Shown: positions 43,167 through 51,441 of the stretch, one piece after another
How positions within the stretch are numbered: position 1 is the first letter of the stretch
Layout of the letters: every line of letters begins with the position of its first letter
Origin: Halomarina ordinaria
Lineage (GTDB): Archaea > Halobacteriota > Halobacteria > Halobacteriales > Haloarculaceae
Reading direction: 5' to 3'
Assembly: GCF_030553305.1 (NCBI RefSeq)
Contig: NZ_JARRAH010000006.1
Coordinates: forward strand, 29,954 to 93,953
Length of the DNA: 64,000 bases
The notes under the pieces: generated by a model
Seen by the model: the letters and a program-made list of their open reading frames with translations, nothing else
Databases searched by the model: none
Told to the model about the DNA's origin: nothing
Program-made: the position numbers and the translations under genes

Positions 43167-43173
43167 TAAATCA

Positions 43174-43186
43174 GTTACTTATTAAG
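43174..43186 (+). promoter_or_regulatory. Promoter of the 43365 regulator
   Basis: ttacttattaagc is an AT-rich TATA element just below the tandem operator. It predicts a transcript start near 43207 and so a leader of about 150 nt, or an N-terminally extended protein from GTG 43224 or ATG 43230. Confidence 0.45.
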
Positions 43187-43364
43187 CTATTCACAGGTTA
43201 CACTCGTGCGCTGACACAGCATCGTGGGGATGCACGTACGCCGCCGTTCACCGAGCACCGCATACCCGGATACGGCGGCGCGACTGACGGCCGTCGCGGT
43301 TCACTCGACCGCGCCGAGAGCCGCAGGTGCAATCGACGCTGTGACTAGCCACAGGTGGTATCCA

Positions 43365-43979
43365 ATGAGCCAAACACAACTCGAATCGACCGACGCAGCG
43401 TCGTCAGCGACCGACTCAGCTGACGCGGGGGAACCGACACTGGCGCTCGACACGGTGTTCGAAATCCTGAAGAACCGTCGTCGCCGCGACATCCTGAACT
43501 ACCTCTGGGAACACGACGGCGTCGCCAACATCGGTGAACTGGCGGAGCACATCGCGGCGGCGGAGAACGGCATCGAGGTGGCCGCGCTGTCGTCGGCCCA
43601 GCGAAAGCGCGTCTACATCGGCCTGTACCAGTGTCACCTCCCGAAGATGGACGACGCTGCCATCGTCGACTTCGACAAGCACCGCGGGACCATCGCGCTG
43701 CGCGACAGCGCGGCGCAGTTGACCCGCTACCTCGACGGGGAGTCCGACACGACCGACCCGATGCCGAAGGGGAACCTCGCCGTCGCCCTCGGCACCGCCA
43801 CCGTCGTCGCGGCGGGTATCGGCGTCGGCGTCGCACCGCTCGTACTGACGTTCGTCAGCACGGCCGCCCTCCTGCTGGTGACGGCGAACCAGGTCCGCGC
43901 GGGCACCGGCGACGGCGACGAGGAGGCGTCGCTGCCGGGCGGGTTCGACTACCCCGGTACCGAGCGGTCGACGAGCTGA
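43365..43979 (+). CDS. Membrane-bound HTH regulator (DUF7344-type)
   Basis: 204 aa from ATG 43365 (MSQTQLESTDAASSATDSAD). The winged helix lies at about 30-120 (DTVFEILKNRRRRDILNYLW, IEVAALSSAQRKRVYIGLYQ, CHLPKMDDAAIVDFDKHRGT). Two membrane segments follow (GNLAVALGTATVVAAGIGVG and LVLTFVSTAALLLVTANQ), then an acidic tail. It is a paralog of the protein at 22565. The frame is open up to 43224, which would add 47 residues. It stands below a tandem palindromic operator. Confidence 0.75.
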   Translation: MSQTQLESTDAASSATDSADAGEPTLALDTVFEILKNRRRRDILNYLWEHDGVANIGELAEHIAAAENGIEVAALSSAQRKRVYIGLYQCHLPKMDDAAIVDFDKHRGTIALRDSAAQLTRYLDGESDTTDPMPKGNLAVALGTATVVAAGIGVGVAPLVLTFVSTAALLLVTANQVRAGTGDGDEEASLPGGFDYPGTERSTS

Positions 43980-44081
43980 ACGCGGTTTTGTGTGTATTCG
44001 GTCGTGTTACTCACGAAATTCTGTAGAGCTGTAGCAGGCTCCTAACCGAAAGTATGCAGTCGTATCCCGCGTGACAACCCG

Positions 44082-44092
44082 TGTTTAACAAA
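44082..44092 (+). promoter_or_regulatory. Promoter of the glmS transcript
   Basis: tgtttaacaaagg (44082-44094) resembles the cataacaaaggg element of the UDP-sugar dehydrogenase promoter at 63680. The mini-ORF ATG is at 44121. Confidence 0.45.
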
Positions 44093-44120
44093 GGTCGTTC
44101 ACGCAGTGCTACATGTAGAC

Positions 44121-44198
44121 ATGACCTGCGCACGAGCGAACGACCGGCGGTCGCTACCGACGGCCGCACGCCCGGTGACGCCGGGTCGGGGGACGTGA
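44121..44198 (+). promoter_or_regulatory. Mini-ORF before glmS
   Basis: A 25-codon frame starting MTCARANDRRSLPTAARPVT ends in TGA one nt before the glmS ATG (TGAGATG). The arrangement is identical to that before the regulator at 46300. Confidence 0.45.
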
Positions 44199-44199
44199 G

Positions 44200-46017
44200 A
44201 TGTGCGGCATCACCGCGTACGTCGGCACGGACGACGCCGTCGGCGGCCTCCTCACCGGCCTCTCGAACCTCGAGTACCGGGGGTACGACTCCGCGGGCAT
44301 CGCCATCAAGAACGGGAGCGGACTGGAGGTCGTCAAGCGCGAGGGCGAACTGGCGCGCCTCCGCGAGGCCGTCGGTAGCGACCGCCCGACGGGGGCCATC
44401 GGCATCGGCCACACCCGCTGGTCGACGCACGGCCCGCCCACCGACGCGAACGCACACCCCCACCAGGACTGCTCGGGGCGCATCGCCGTCGTCCACAACG
44501 GCATCATCGACAACTACCAGCAGCTGCGCGAGGAGCTCTCGGCGGCCGGCCACACCTTCGAGAGCGACACCGACACCGAGGTCGTCCCCCACCTCATCGA
44601 GACGGAACTGGACGCCGGGAAGTCGCCGAACGAGGCGTTCCGGGCGGCCATCGCCCGCCTCGACGGGAGCTACGCCATCGCCTGCCTCGTCGACGGCGCG
44701 GACGTGGTCTACGCGACGCGCAAGGGCTCGCCGCTGGTGCTCGGGCGCGCGGACGGCCGGTACTTCCTCGCGAGCGACATCCCCGCGTTCCGGGAGTTCA
44801 CCGACGAGGTCGTCTACCTGGAGGACGGCGACGTGGTCGTCGTCCGCCCCGGCGGCTACGAGATAACCGACCCGGCCGGCATCCCGGTGACGCGACCGGT
44901 CGAGACCGTCGACTGGGAGCCGGAGGCGGCGGGGAAGTCGGGGTATCCCCACTACATGCTGAAGGAGATACACGAACAGCCCGAGTCCCTCCGTCAAACG
45001 CTCCACGGGCGCGTCGACGCGCTGGCCGGCGCCGTCGAACTCGAGGACTTCCCGCCCGGGACGTTCGAGGACGTCCGACAGGTCCAGTTCGTCGCCATGG
45101 GCACCTCCTACCACGCGGGGCTGTACGCCGCGTCGATGCTCACCGAGCGCGGCGTCCCCGCCCACGCCTACATGGCCGGCGAGTACGCCGACTGCCCGCC
45201 GCCGGTCGACGGGCGGACGCTGGTCGTCTCGGTCACCCAGAGCGGGGAGACGGCGGACACGCTGAACGCGGTCAAGCGCGCCCGCAGCGGCGGCGCGCGC
45301 ACCCTCGCGCTCACGAACGTGGTCGGGTCGAGCATCACCCGCCAGTGCGACGACGCGCTGTTCATCCGGGCCGGCCCGGAGATCGGCGTCGCCGCCACGA
45401 AGACGTTCTCCTCGCAGGTCGCCGCGCTGGCGCTGCTCGCCGAGCGCGTCGCGAGCGACGTCAGCGGGGTGGCGAGCGCCGGCGCGCGCGACCTCCTCGA
45501 CGCGCTCTCGGAACTCCCCGGCGACGTCCAGCGTATCCTCGACAGCGACGACGCCCGCGACGTCGCGGAGGCGCTCTACGGCTGTGACGCCTACTTCTTT
45601 ATCGGGCGGGGCCCCGCCTACTCGGTCGCGCTGGAGGGGGCGCTGAAGATGAAGGAGATAAGCTACGAGCACGCGGAGGGGTTCGCCGCCTCCGAGCTGA
45701 AACACGGCCCGCTCGCGCTCGTCACGAGCGAGACGCCCGTCTTCGGCGTCCTGACCGGCGACGACGAGACGAAGGCCGTCAACAACCTCATGGAGGTCCA
45801 GGCCCGCGGCGCACCCGTCATCCTCGTCGCACGCGGACGACACACCGAGGCGGCCTCGTTCGCGGACTACGTCCTCGAGGTACCCGAGACCCACCCAGAG
45901 GTCGCCGGCATCCTCGCGAACGTCCAGCTCCAGCTCGTCGCCTACCACGCCGCCGACCTCCTCGGCCGCCCCATCGACAAACCGCGCAACCTCGCGAAAA
46001 GTGTCACGGTCGAGTGA
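44200..46017 (+). CDS. glmS: Glutamine--fructose-6-phosphate aminotransferase (isomerizing)
   Basis: 605 aa, full length. Cys2 is the glutaminase nucleophile (MCGITAYVGTDDAVGGLL). EYRGYDSAGIAI and GHTRWSTHGPPTDANAHPH complete the glutaminase site. Two SIS domains follow, with GTSYHAGLYAASMLTERGVP, then VTQSGETADTLNAVKRARSG and KTFSSQVAALALLAERVASD, and the terminal DKPRNLAKSVTVE. It makes glucosamine-6-phosphate, the entry to UDP-GlcNAc and to the amino-sugars used by both glycan loci. Confidence 0.97.
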   Translation: MCGITAYVGTDDAVGGLLTGLSNLEYRGYDSAGIAIKNGSGLEVVKREGELARLREAVGSDRPTGAIGIGHTRWSTHGPPTDANAHPHQDCSGRIAVVHNGIIDNYQQLREELSAAGHTFESDTDTEVVPHLIETELDAGKSPNEAFRAAIARLDGSYAIACLVDGADVVYATRKGSPLVLGRADGRYFLASDIPAFREFTDEVVYLEDGDVVVVRPGGYEITDPAGIPVTRPVETVDWEPEAAGKSGYPHYMLKEIHEQPESLRQTLHGRVDALAGAVELEDFPPGTFEDVRQVQFVAMGTSYHAGLYAASMLTERGVPAHAYMAGEYADCPPPVDGRTLVVSVTQSGETADTLNAVKRARSGGARTLALTNVVGSSITRQCDDALFIRAGPEIGVAATKTFSSQVAALALLAERVASDVSGVASAGARDLLDALSELPGDVQRILDSDDARDVAEALYGCDAYFFIGRGPAYSVALEGALKMKEISYEHAEGFAASELKHGPLALVTSETPVFGVLTGDDETKAVNNLMEVQARGAPVILVARGRHTEAASFADYVLEVPETHPEVAGILANVQLQLVAYHAADLLGRPIDKPRNLAKSVTVE

Positions 46018-46229
46018 TGTACCCGCCCCTGCTCCGCGTCGCCGACGGCGTCCGTGACGTGTCCGGTCGACGGGAGGTCACCGGACCGTCCGTCGGACGC
46101 GTTCTCGCGCCGGCTCCGGACGGGCCACAGTACTTATCGGTTCACACCGCCACCGACCGGGTGAGCGACCTCACACCGGGAGGACTAGTCCGATAAATTT
46201 ACATTAAAGAAAAACAATGTGTATTCGTA
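46018..46229. promoter_or_regulatory. Intergenic region with promoter of the 46230/46300 transcript
   Basis: An AT-rich run at 46191-46216 (ataaatttacattaaagaaa) supplies the TATA, 27-33 nt above the mini-ORF ATG at 46230. The stretch 46018-46190 holds nothing recognisable. Confidence 0.4.
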
Positions 46230-46298
46230 ATGTCCGTGACGTCTCGTGCGGAACAGTCGATGGGGGGGCCCACGACGTCGCGAACCGGAGGGTGGTGA
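46230..46298 (+). promoter_or_regulatory. Leaderless mini-ORF before the HTH regulator
   Basis: A 22-codon frame starting MSVTSRAEQSMGGPTTSRTG ends in TGA one nt before the ATG at 46300 (TGAGATG), exactly as before glmS. Confidence 0.45.
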
Positions 46299-46299
46299 G

Positions 46300-46803
46300 A
46301 TGAGCGACGGGGGGCCCGACGACCTGACCGTCCTCGATTACCTCGGCGACGAGGTGGCGCGGAACGTCCTCGTGGCCTGCGCCGACGGGACCCGGAACGT
46401 CAGCGAACTGGCCGGCCACTGTGACGTCTCCGAGGCGACCATCTACCGGCGGCTGAACCGCCTCATCGAGGCTGGTCTCCTGGAGGAGCGCACCCGCATC
46501 GGCAAGGGGGCCGTCTCGGGGGGGAAGGAGTACCGGACCGCGGTTCGACACGTCGCCGTCGACCTCGACGCCGAGGGCGTCTCGGTCCGGGTCGACGACC
46601 CGGAGGGCGGCGACGAACCGCTCCCGACGTTCACCGTCTTCGACCCGAACGGGCGCGACGAAACCGGGACACGCGTCGTCGACATCCAGTTGAAGCTCCC
46701 CGAACACCTCTTCAGCGAGTTCCTCTCGGTGTGGGCGGAACTGAACAGGCGTGCCGAACGCGACGACGTCGACCACGGGTCGATGGGGGACCTCGCCGAA
46801 TGA
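46300..46803 (+). CDS. Winged-helix transcriptional regulator
   Basis: 167 aa from ATG 46300. ARNVLVACADGTRNVSELAG, HCDVSEATIYRRLNRLIEAG and LLEERTRIGKGAVSGGKEYR form an ArsR-like winged helix (about 18-85). A C-terminal LKLPEHLFSEFLSVWAELNR helix follows. It overlaps the small gene downstream by ATGA. Targets are unknown; it stands between glmS and the second glycan locus. Confidence 0.8.
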   Translation: MSDGGPDDLTVLDYLGDEVARNVLVACADGTRNVSELAGHCDVSEATIYRRLNRLIEAGLLEERTRIGKGAVSGGKEYRTAVRHVAVDLDAEGVSVRVDDPEGGDEPLPTFTVFDPNGRDETGTRVVDIQLKLPEHLFSEFLSVWAELNRRAERDDVDHGSMGDLAE

Positions 46804-47054
46804 GCGACGACCCGGAGGCGCCGGACGGCGAGTCCCCGGAGGGAGAGGAACCGCGCACGGCCGACCACTACCGCCACCCGGACGGGACGACGGAGGTGGT
46901 CTACGCCGTCGAGGAGGGCCGTATCCTCGTCGTCCGCGAGTACGAGAGCGTCGAGGCCTTCGAGCGGGCGGTCGCCGACGCCCGGTACCTCGGTCTCCAC
47001 GAGGGCGTCGAGGCGCTCCCCGACGTCTCGGAGTTCGAGGACGACGCCGACTAG
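46800..47054 (+). CDS. Small acidic hypothetical protein coupled to the HTH regulator
   Basis: 84 aa from ATG 46800 (ATGA overlap with the regulator). It is very acidic at both ends, with a beta-alpha core (TTEVVYAVEEGRILVVREYE, SVEAFERAVADARYLGLHEG). This pairing suggests a partner or modulator of the regulator. No family is recognised. Confidence 0.65.
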   Translation: MSDDPEAPDGESPEGEEPRTADHYRHPDGTTEVVYAVEEGRILVVREYESVEAFERAVADARYLGLHEGVEALPDVSEFEDDAD

Positions 47055-47159
47055 CCCCCGCGCGAAAACGTAAGAAATCTGTACTGTGTCGGAACGCGTA
47101 GGCACACCACATCCGTACTATCGAGGGACGGCGCTGGGAGGTACCGTTCCGAATCGGCC

Positions 47160-47258
47160 GAAGATTTATTATATGCCATACTGAAATATCAGATAGCTTC
47201 CCCGGTTCGCGTGCCAGTTCGTGTGCCAACAATTCGTGCTGCGGGCCTGGGAAGCTAT
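47160..47258. promoter_or_regulatory. Orphan promoter and inverted repeat between convergent genes
   Basis: tttattatatgcc (47165-47177) is a strong TATA although both flanking genes end here. It is followed by CTGAAATATCAG (47181-47192), a CTGA/TCAG dyad, and by an inverted repeat with arms ATAGCTTCCC (47193-47202) and GGGAAGCTAT (47249-47258). The repeated word gtgcca occurs at 47211, 47223 and 47291. No protein frame starts convincingly; an RNA or an antisense transcript to the epimerase is possible. Confidence 0.35.
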
Positions 47259-47300
47259 TCGACGTCCGCGACGTGGCCGGCCCCTTCGTGTGCCAGCCGG

Positions 47301-48266
47301 TTATCGTCCCGCGGCGTTTCTGTACCACGCCCAGGCGTCCGGAACCAGGTCCCTGAGCGGCTGGTAGGTGTAGCCGAGGTCCTCGCGCGCCTTCTCGCTG
47401 CTGTAGAACAGCCGTTTCGTCGAGAGCCGCGCCATCTCGCCGTCGAAGGGGAACATCCGCGTCCCGAGGCGGTCGTTCACGACGCCGACGACCGGTCCCG
47501 CCGCCCGGATGAGCGCGGGGGGGAGTTCCATCGCCGGCTTCCGGCCCCCGACCAGCGTGGCGATGACGGTGAGCGCCTCGGCGTAGGTGAGGTTCTCGCC
47601 GCCGAGGATGTAGTGGGCGCCCGCCTCGCCGCGCTCCGCTGCGGCGACGGTGCCGTCGACGACGTCGCTCACGCCGACGAAACTCGCGCCGCCCGGGGGG
47701 TGGACGACCGCGAGCGGGTTCTCGACGAGCGTGAACAGCCGCCCCGTGAAGTCGTCGTCGCGCGGGCCGAAGATGGACGTGGGGTGGACGGTGACGACGT
47801 CCAGTCCCCGGTCGCCGTACTCGTCGCACAGCTCCTCGGCGGCGGCCTTCCCGCGCTGGTAGGCGCCGATGGGACGGGCGACGTCCGCCTCGCTCGCGAC
47901 GCCGGCCGCCCGGCGCGTCCCGGCGGTGCTGGTGAAGACGACGCGCTCGACGTCGTCCGCCTCGCTTGCGGCGAGGACGTGCTCGGTCCCGTCGCGGTTC
48001 ACCCGCTCGACGGTGGCCGCGTCGCCCGCCTGCAGGCCGATGCCCGCGAGGTGGAAGACGACGTCGTGGCCCTCGACGGCCGCCCGGACCGAGTCGGGGT
48101 CGAGGACGTCCATCGTCCGCCAGGCCATGTCGACGTCGGCGAGCGCCGTCGCGTCGGAGGTGGGCCGGCGCGTCCCGGTGACGTCCCACCCCTCCTCGAC
48201 GAGCGCCTCACAGAGGTGCGAACCGAGGAAGCCGGTCGCGCCGGTGACGAGCGCGCGCTCACTCAT
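47301..48266 (-). CDS. NAD-dependent epimerase/dehydratase family protein
   Basis: 321 aa, SDR. ALVTGATGFLGSHLCEALVE is the NAD loop. The catalytic region is VVFTSTAGTRRAAGVASEAD with IGAYQRGKAAAEEL (YxxxK). VVTVHPTSIFGPRDDDFTGR and HYILGGENLTYAEAL resemble the dihydroflavonol-reductase-like branch. The ATG overlaps the DUF362 stop by 8 nt (ATGAGTGA). It is the last gene of a three-gene unit; the substrate is probably a nucleotide-sugar or lipid-linked alcohol. Confidence 0.85.
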   Translation of the reverse strand: MSERALVTGATGFLGSHLCEALVEEGWDVTGTRRPTSDATALADVDMAWRTMDVLDPDSVRAAVEGHDVVFHLAGIGLQAGDAATVERVNRDGTEHVLAASEADDVERVVFTSTAGTRRAAGVASEADVARPIGAYQRGKAAAEELCDEYGDRGLDVVTVHPTSIFGPRDDDFTGRLFTLVENPLAVVHPPGGASFVGVSDVVDGTVAAAERGEAGAHYILGGENLTYAEALTVIATLVGGRKPAMELPPALIRAAGPVVGVVNDRLGTRMFPFDGEMARLSTKRLFYSSEKAREDLGYTYQPLRDLVPDAWAWYRNAAGR

Positions 48267-49131
48267 CCGCGCCCCCCATGAAATGCGGCGGGAGCAGGTC
48301 GCCGGTCACGCGCGAGTAGATGCGGTAGCCCGTCTGCATGACGGGCGAGGGCTCGCCGCCCGTCTCCCCCCGCGACGGGAGGGCCGCGGCGACGGCGTCG
48401 AGGTCGACGCCGGGGACCGACGGTGCCTCGACGCCGTGAGGTGCGAGGAACGGGACCTCGGCCGGGTCCTCGCCGACGAGGCGGGCCGCCGCCGCGTCGA
48501 GCGTCGGGGCGTCGGCGCTCCCCAGCAGGAGGTCGGCGCGGTACGGGCCGCCGGTGTAGGTGTAGGTCGCGTCGAGGAGGACGTAGTCCGGGTCGCAGAC
48601 GGCGGCCGCGCCGACGACGTCGGTCGTCGTGGCGTCGGCCGCGTCGGCACCCAGGGCCCCGAACGCCGTCGTCCCGAGGCCGGCGACGAACCCGTGGTCG
48701 GGGTCGGTCCGGAGCGTCGGGACGGCGAGGAGCGACTCGCGCTCCAGCGGTTCGGGCACCGTCACACGGCTACGCTCGTCACCGACGGTGACGACCCGCT
48801 CGACCGTCGGCGCGGCCGAGAGGTCGAGGACGTCCACGCCGAGGCGGTCCGCGAGGTCGTCGTAGCCGAGGAACGTCGCGAAGCGCTCGCCCTCGACCCA
48901 CGGCGAGTCGGGCAGACAGAGGACGACTTCCCCGTCGAGCGCCTCGACGGCCGCCGCGACGACGTCGGGGTTCGTCACCAGACCGGTGCTCGGGTGGTAG
49001 GGGTAGTGACAGTCGGGGAGGAGCAGGACGCGCCCGTCGAGGGGGGCGTCGGCGAGCACCGACTCGACGCCCGCCGCGAGCGACCCCGACTCGCGGGCGA
49101 GGCGTTCGCCGACGGCGTGCGACGAACTCAT
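48259..49131 (-). CDS. DUF362-family protein
   Basis: 290 aa from ATG 49131 (ATGA overlap with the oxidoreductase). GRVLLLPDCHYPYHPSTGLV, then TNPDVVAAAVEALDGEVVLC and LPDSPWVEGERFATFLGYDD match the N-terminal half of DUF362 proteins. The ferredoxin-like Cys cluster found in many members is absent; only isolated Cys occur. The function of the family is poorly known. Its place between an oxidoreductase and an epimerase suggests a step in the same sugar pathway. Confidence 0.65.
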   Translation of the reverse strand: MSSSHAVGERLARESGSLAAGVESVLADAPLDGRVLLLPDCHYPYHPSTGLVTNPDVVAAAVEALDGEVVLCLPDSPWVEGERFATFLGYDDLADRLGVDVLDLSAAPTVERVVTVGDERSRVTVPEPLERESLLAVPTLRTDPDHGFVAGLGTTAFGALGADAADATTTDVVGAAAVCDPDYVLLDATYTYTGGPYRADLLLGSADAPTLDAAAARLVGEDPAEVPFLAPHGVEAPSVPGVDLDAVAAALPSRGETGGEPSPVMQTGYRIYSRVTGDLLPPHFMGGADE

Positions 49132-50186
49132 TCGGTCACCTCCACGAGCGCGGCGTCGGCGTCCGCCAGCCGGTAGGCTTCGTGGACGTGTTCGACCATC
49201 CGCAGGCCGGCGGCGCCGTCGACGGGCGGGCGCTCGCCGGCCGCGACGGCCTCCAGGAAGTCCCGGAGCGCCCAGTAGTGCGCCTGGTAGTAGTACGTCG
49301 GCTTGAAGTACTCCGGGTCGTCCCCGCGCAGGCGTCGCCCGAGGTTCTCCAGCGCCGAGCGGGCGGCGTAGGAGGTGAAGTGCCCCGGGACGTACTCGGT
49401 GCTGACGGCGGAGCCGGCGATGCCGTCGAGACGGAGGTAGCTGGTCACCTCCGGCGGCGTCTCCCACTGGAAGAACCCACAGGAGAGCGTCGCCGTCGTG
49501 CCGCTGTCGGTGCTCACGACGACCGTCGCCGCGTCCTCGTAGGGGAGGTCGAGTTGCTGGTCGGTGGTGGCGTGTTCGACCGTGAGGTCGCCGAAGAACC
49601 ACTCGAGGACGTCGAGCAGGTGGATACCGAGGTCCATGAGCGCGCCGCCGCCGGTGGCCTCGGGGTCGAGTTGCCACGTCGGGACCGCGGCGCGCGCCGG
49701 CGGCGCCTCGAACGGCCCGTTGTTGATGCGCGAGATGGAGGCGATGGGGACGTGCCCGAGACGGCCGTCCTCGAAGCGCTCCTTCAGCCGCTTCATCTCC
49801 GGCTGGTAGCGGATGGTGTGGTCGACGCCGAGGGCGACGCCGGCGGCGTCGGCCGCCTCGACCATCCGGCGGCCCTCCTCGGGCGTGCGGGCGAACGGCT
49901 TCTCGACGAAGACGGCACAGCCCGCCTCGCAGGCGGCGACCGTCGCGTCGGCGTGGAGGAACGGCGGGAGCGCGACGACGACGGCGTCGAGCGACTCCTC
50001 CTCGAGCAGGTCGGTGTAGTCGTCGTAGGTCCGTGTCACCCCGAGGCGCTCGGCGCGGCGGCGGTTGCCCGGCACCGCGTCGGCCGCCGCGACGACGTCG
50101 ACGCCGTCGAGCGTGCTCGCGGACTGGAGGTGGACGGTCCCGATGTGTCCGACTCCGAGGAGGCCGAGGCGGAGGCTACGCGCCAT
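49128..50186 (-). CDS. Gfo/Idh/MocA-family NAD(P)-dependent oxidoreductase
   Basis: 352 aa. LRLGLLGVGHIGTVHLQSAS is the Rossmann loop. CEAGCAVFVEKPFARTPEEG holds the EKP motif, whose Lys is catalytic. GGGALMDLGIHLLDVLEWFF includes the family's DxxxH pair. It oxidises or reduces a sugar or sugar nucleotide. It heads the operon with the DUF362 and epimerase genes and is preceded by a leaderless mini-ORF. Confidence 0.88.
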   Translation of the reverse strand: MARSLRLGLLGVGHIGTVHLQSASTLDGVDVVAAADAVPGNRRRAERLGVTRTYDDYTDLLEEESLDAVVVALPPFLHADATVAACEAGCAVFVEKPFARTPEEGRRMVEAADAAGVALGVDHTIRYQPEMKRLKERFEDGRLGHVPIASISRINNGPFEAPPARAAVPTWQLDPEATGGGALMDLGIHLLDVLEWFFGDLTVEHATTDQQLDLPYEDAATVVVSTDSGTTATLSCGFFQWETPPEVTSYLRLDGIAGSAVSTEYVPGHFTSYAARSALENLGRRLRGDDPEYFKPTYYYQAHYWALRDFLEAVAAGERPPVDGAAGLRMVEHVHEAYRLADADAALVEVTE

Positions 50187-50241
50187 CGAGTACCTCTCGG
50201 GTGTGTCGGCGACTGATGCGACTCGCGGGCGTCAGCGTCAT
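50176..50241 (-). promoter_or_regulatory. Leaderless mini-ORF before the oxidoreductase
   Basis: A 21-codon frame starting MTLTPASRISRRHTREVL ends in TAG eight nt past the first base of the oxidoreductase ATG (ATGGCGCGTAG). Its own ATG at 50241 is about 32 nt below the TATA (gtataacaag, minus strand, 50278-50269). Confidence 0.5.
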
Positions 50242-50282
50242 TGAGTGAGACGAGTGGGCATCGCCATCTTGTTATACACGAA

Positions 50283-51248
50283 CTACCCGCGGTGCTCGAC
50301 GGCGTCCCGGACCGTGCCGTACGCGTTGGTGATCTTGAGCACGTACGTGAGCAGGTAGAACAGCAGTTTCTCGGAGGCGGGGAGGCGGTCCCAGTCGCGC
50401 AGCGCCCCCCGGACCTGTCCGGGGGTCGCCGGGACGTAGATGGCGGGGTTGAACACGAGGCGCGCGGAACTCCCGTAGCGCTCCGGGTAGATGCGCCGGA
50501 GCTGGTTCTTGCCGCGACCGATGCGGATGGACTTCTTGACGAGCGCCGAGAGCGTCGTCCGCGTCGGGTGGTACATGTGGATGTCCTCGGCGTAGCCGAG
50601 CGTCCAGCCCGCCTCGTAGACGCGGTGGCCGAACTCCCGGTCGCCGCTTGAGGTGAACCGGACGTCGAACGGGCCGACGTCCTCGACCACCTCGCGGCGG
50701 ACGGCCAGACAGCACGTCGGCGCGTAGTGGAAGTCCGAGACGTAGTCCTCGATGGGGAAGCCGCTGAGGCGGTTGAACTTCGCCGCCAGCGACTCCTCGC
50801 CCGGCGAGTAGAGCTGGACGTTACAGGCGAGGTAGTCGATGTCGTCCTCCTCCATCGTCTCGACGACGCGTTCGAGCCAGTCCGGGTCGACCGTCATGTC
50901 GGCGTCGATGAACGCGAAGACGTCGCCCGTCGCGCAGTGAAGCGCGCGCGTCCGGGCCGCGTACGAACTCTGTCGGCGGCGTTCGTCGAGGACGGTCACG
51001 CGCTCGTCGGCGTCGGCGTAGCGGCCGGCGACCGCGCGCGTCTCGTCGGTCGAGCGGTTGTCGACGACGAGCACCTCGTAGCTGTCGTCCGGATACGTCT
51101 GGTCGACGAGCGTGTCGAGCGTCGCGCGGAGGCCCTCCGGGTCGTTGTACACCGGGACGATGACCGATGCGTACGGCACCGTCTCCGTCGCGGTCGTGCG
51201 CCCCGCGGCAGTCGCCGCTCCGTCACGTTTGCTGATTTGTTCCGTCAT
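50283..51248 (-). CDS. GT2-family glycosyltransferase
   Basis: 321 aa from ATG 51248 (MTEQISKRDGAATAAGRTTA). SVIVPVYNDPEGLRATLDTL, VLVVDNRSTDETRAV and the metal site AFIDADMTVDPDWLERVVET mark the GT-A domain. GPFDVRFTSSGDREFGHRVY holds the acceptor-side ED-like motif (SSGDREFG). A TATA at about 51337-51350 leaves a leader of some 70 nt with no mini-ORF. Role: addition of a sugar on the cytoplasmic face. Confidence 0.85.
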   Translation of the reverse strand: MTEQISKRDGAATAAGRTTATETVPYASVIVPVYNDPEGLRATLDTLVDQTYPDDSYEVLVVDNRSTDETRAVAGRYADADERVTVLDERRRQSSYAARTRALHCATGDVFAFIDADMTVDPDWLERVVETMEEDDIDYLACNVQLYSPGEESLAAKFNRLSGFPIEDYVSDFHYAPTCCLAVRREVVEDVGPFDVRFTSSGDREFGHRVYEAGWTLGYAEDIHMYHPTRTTLSALVKKSIRIGRGKNQLRRIYPERYGSSARLVFNPAIYVPATPGQVRGALRDWDRLPASEKLLFYLLTYVLKITNAYGTVRDAVEHRG

Positions 51249-51441
51249 GTGTGCGAACCTCTGAGACCGGTCGGGCGACCGGTCGACCCCGGCGGGTCGA
51301 GCGACCCGCGAGTTGGCCGGTGGTACTCCGAAGACGCGTTTAGTAGTAACTGATTCTCCCAACGTCCGTGAATTGTTTCGGACGGTTGCAGTCCGCGTAA
51401 GAGGAGCGTGCAGGCCGGAGCGGCGGCGGCGCGGGGACCGG

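Noticed and set aside
43088..43348. A small frame with two CxxC pairs that looks like a zinc finger
   Set aside because: The Cys codons come from the TGCA words of the tandem palindromes, and the frame crosses the operator and the TATA box. A regulatory explanation is better.
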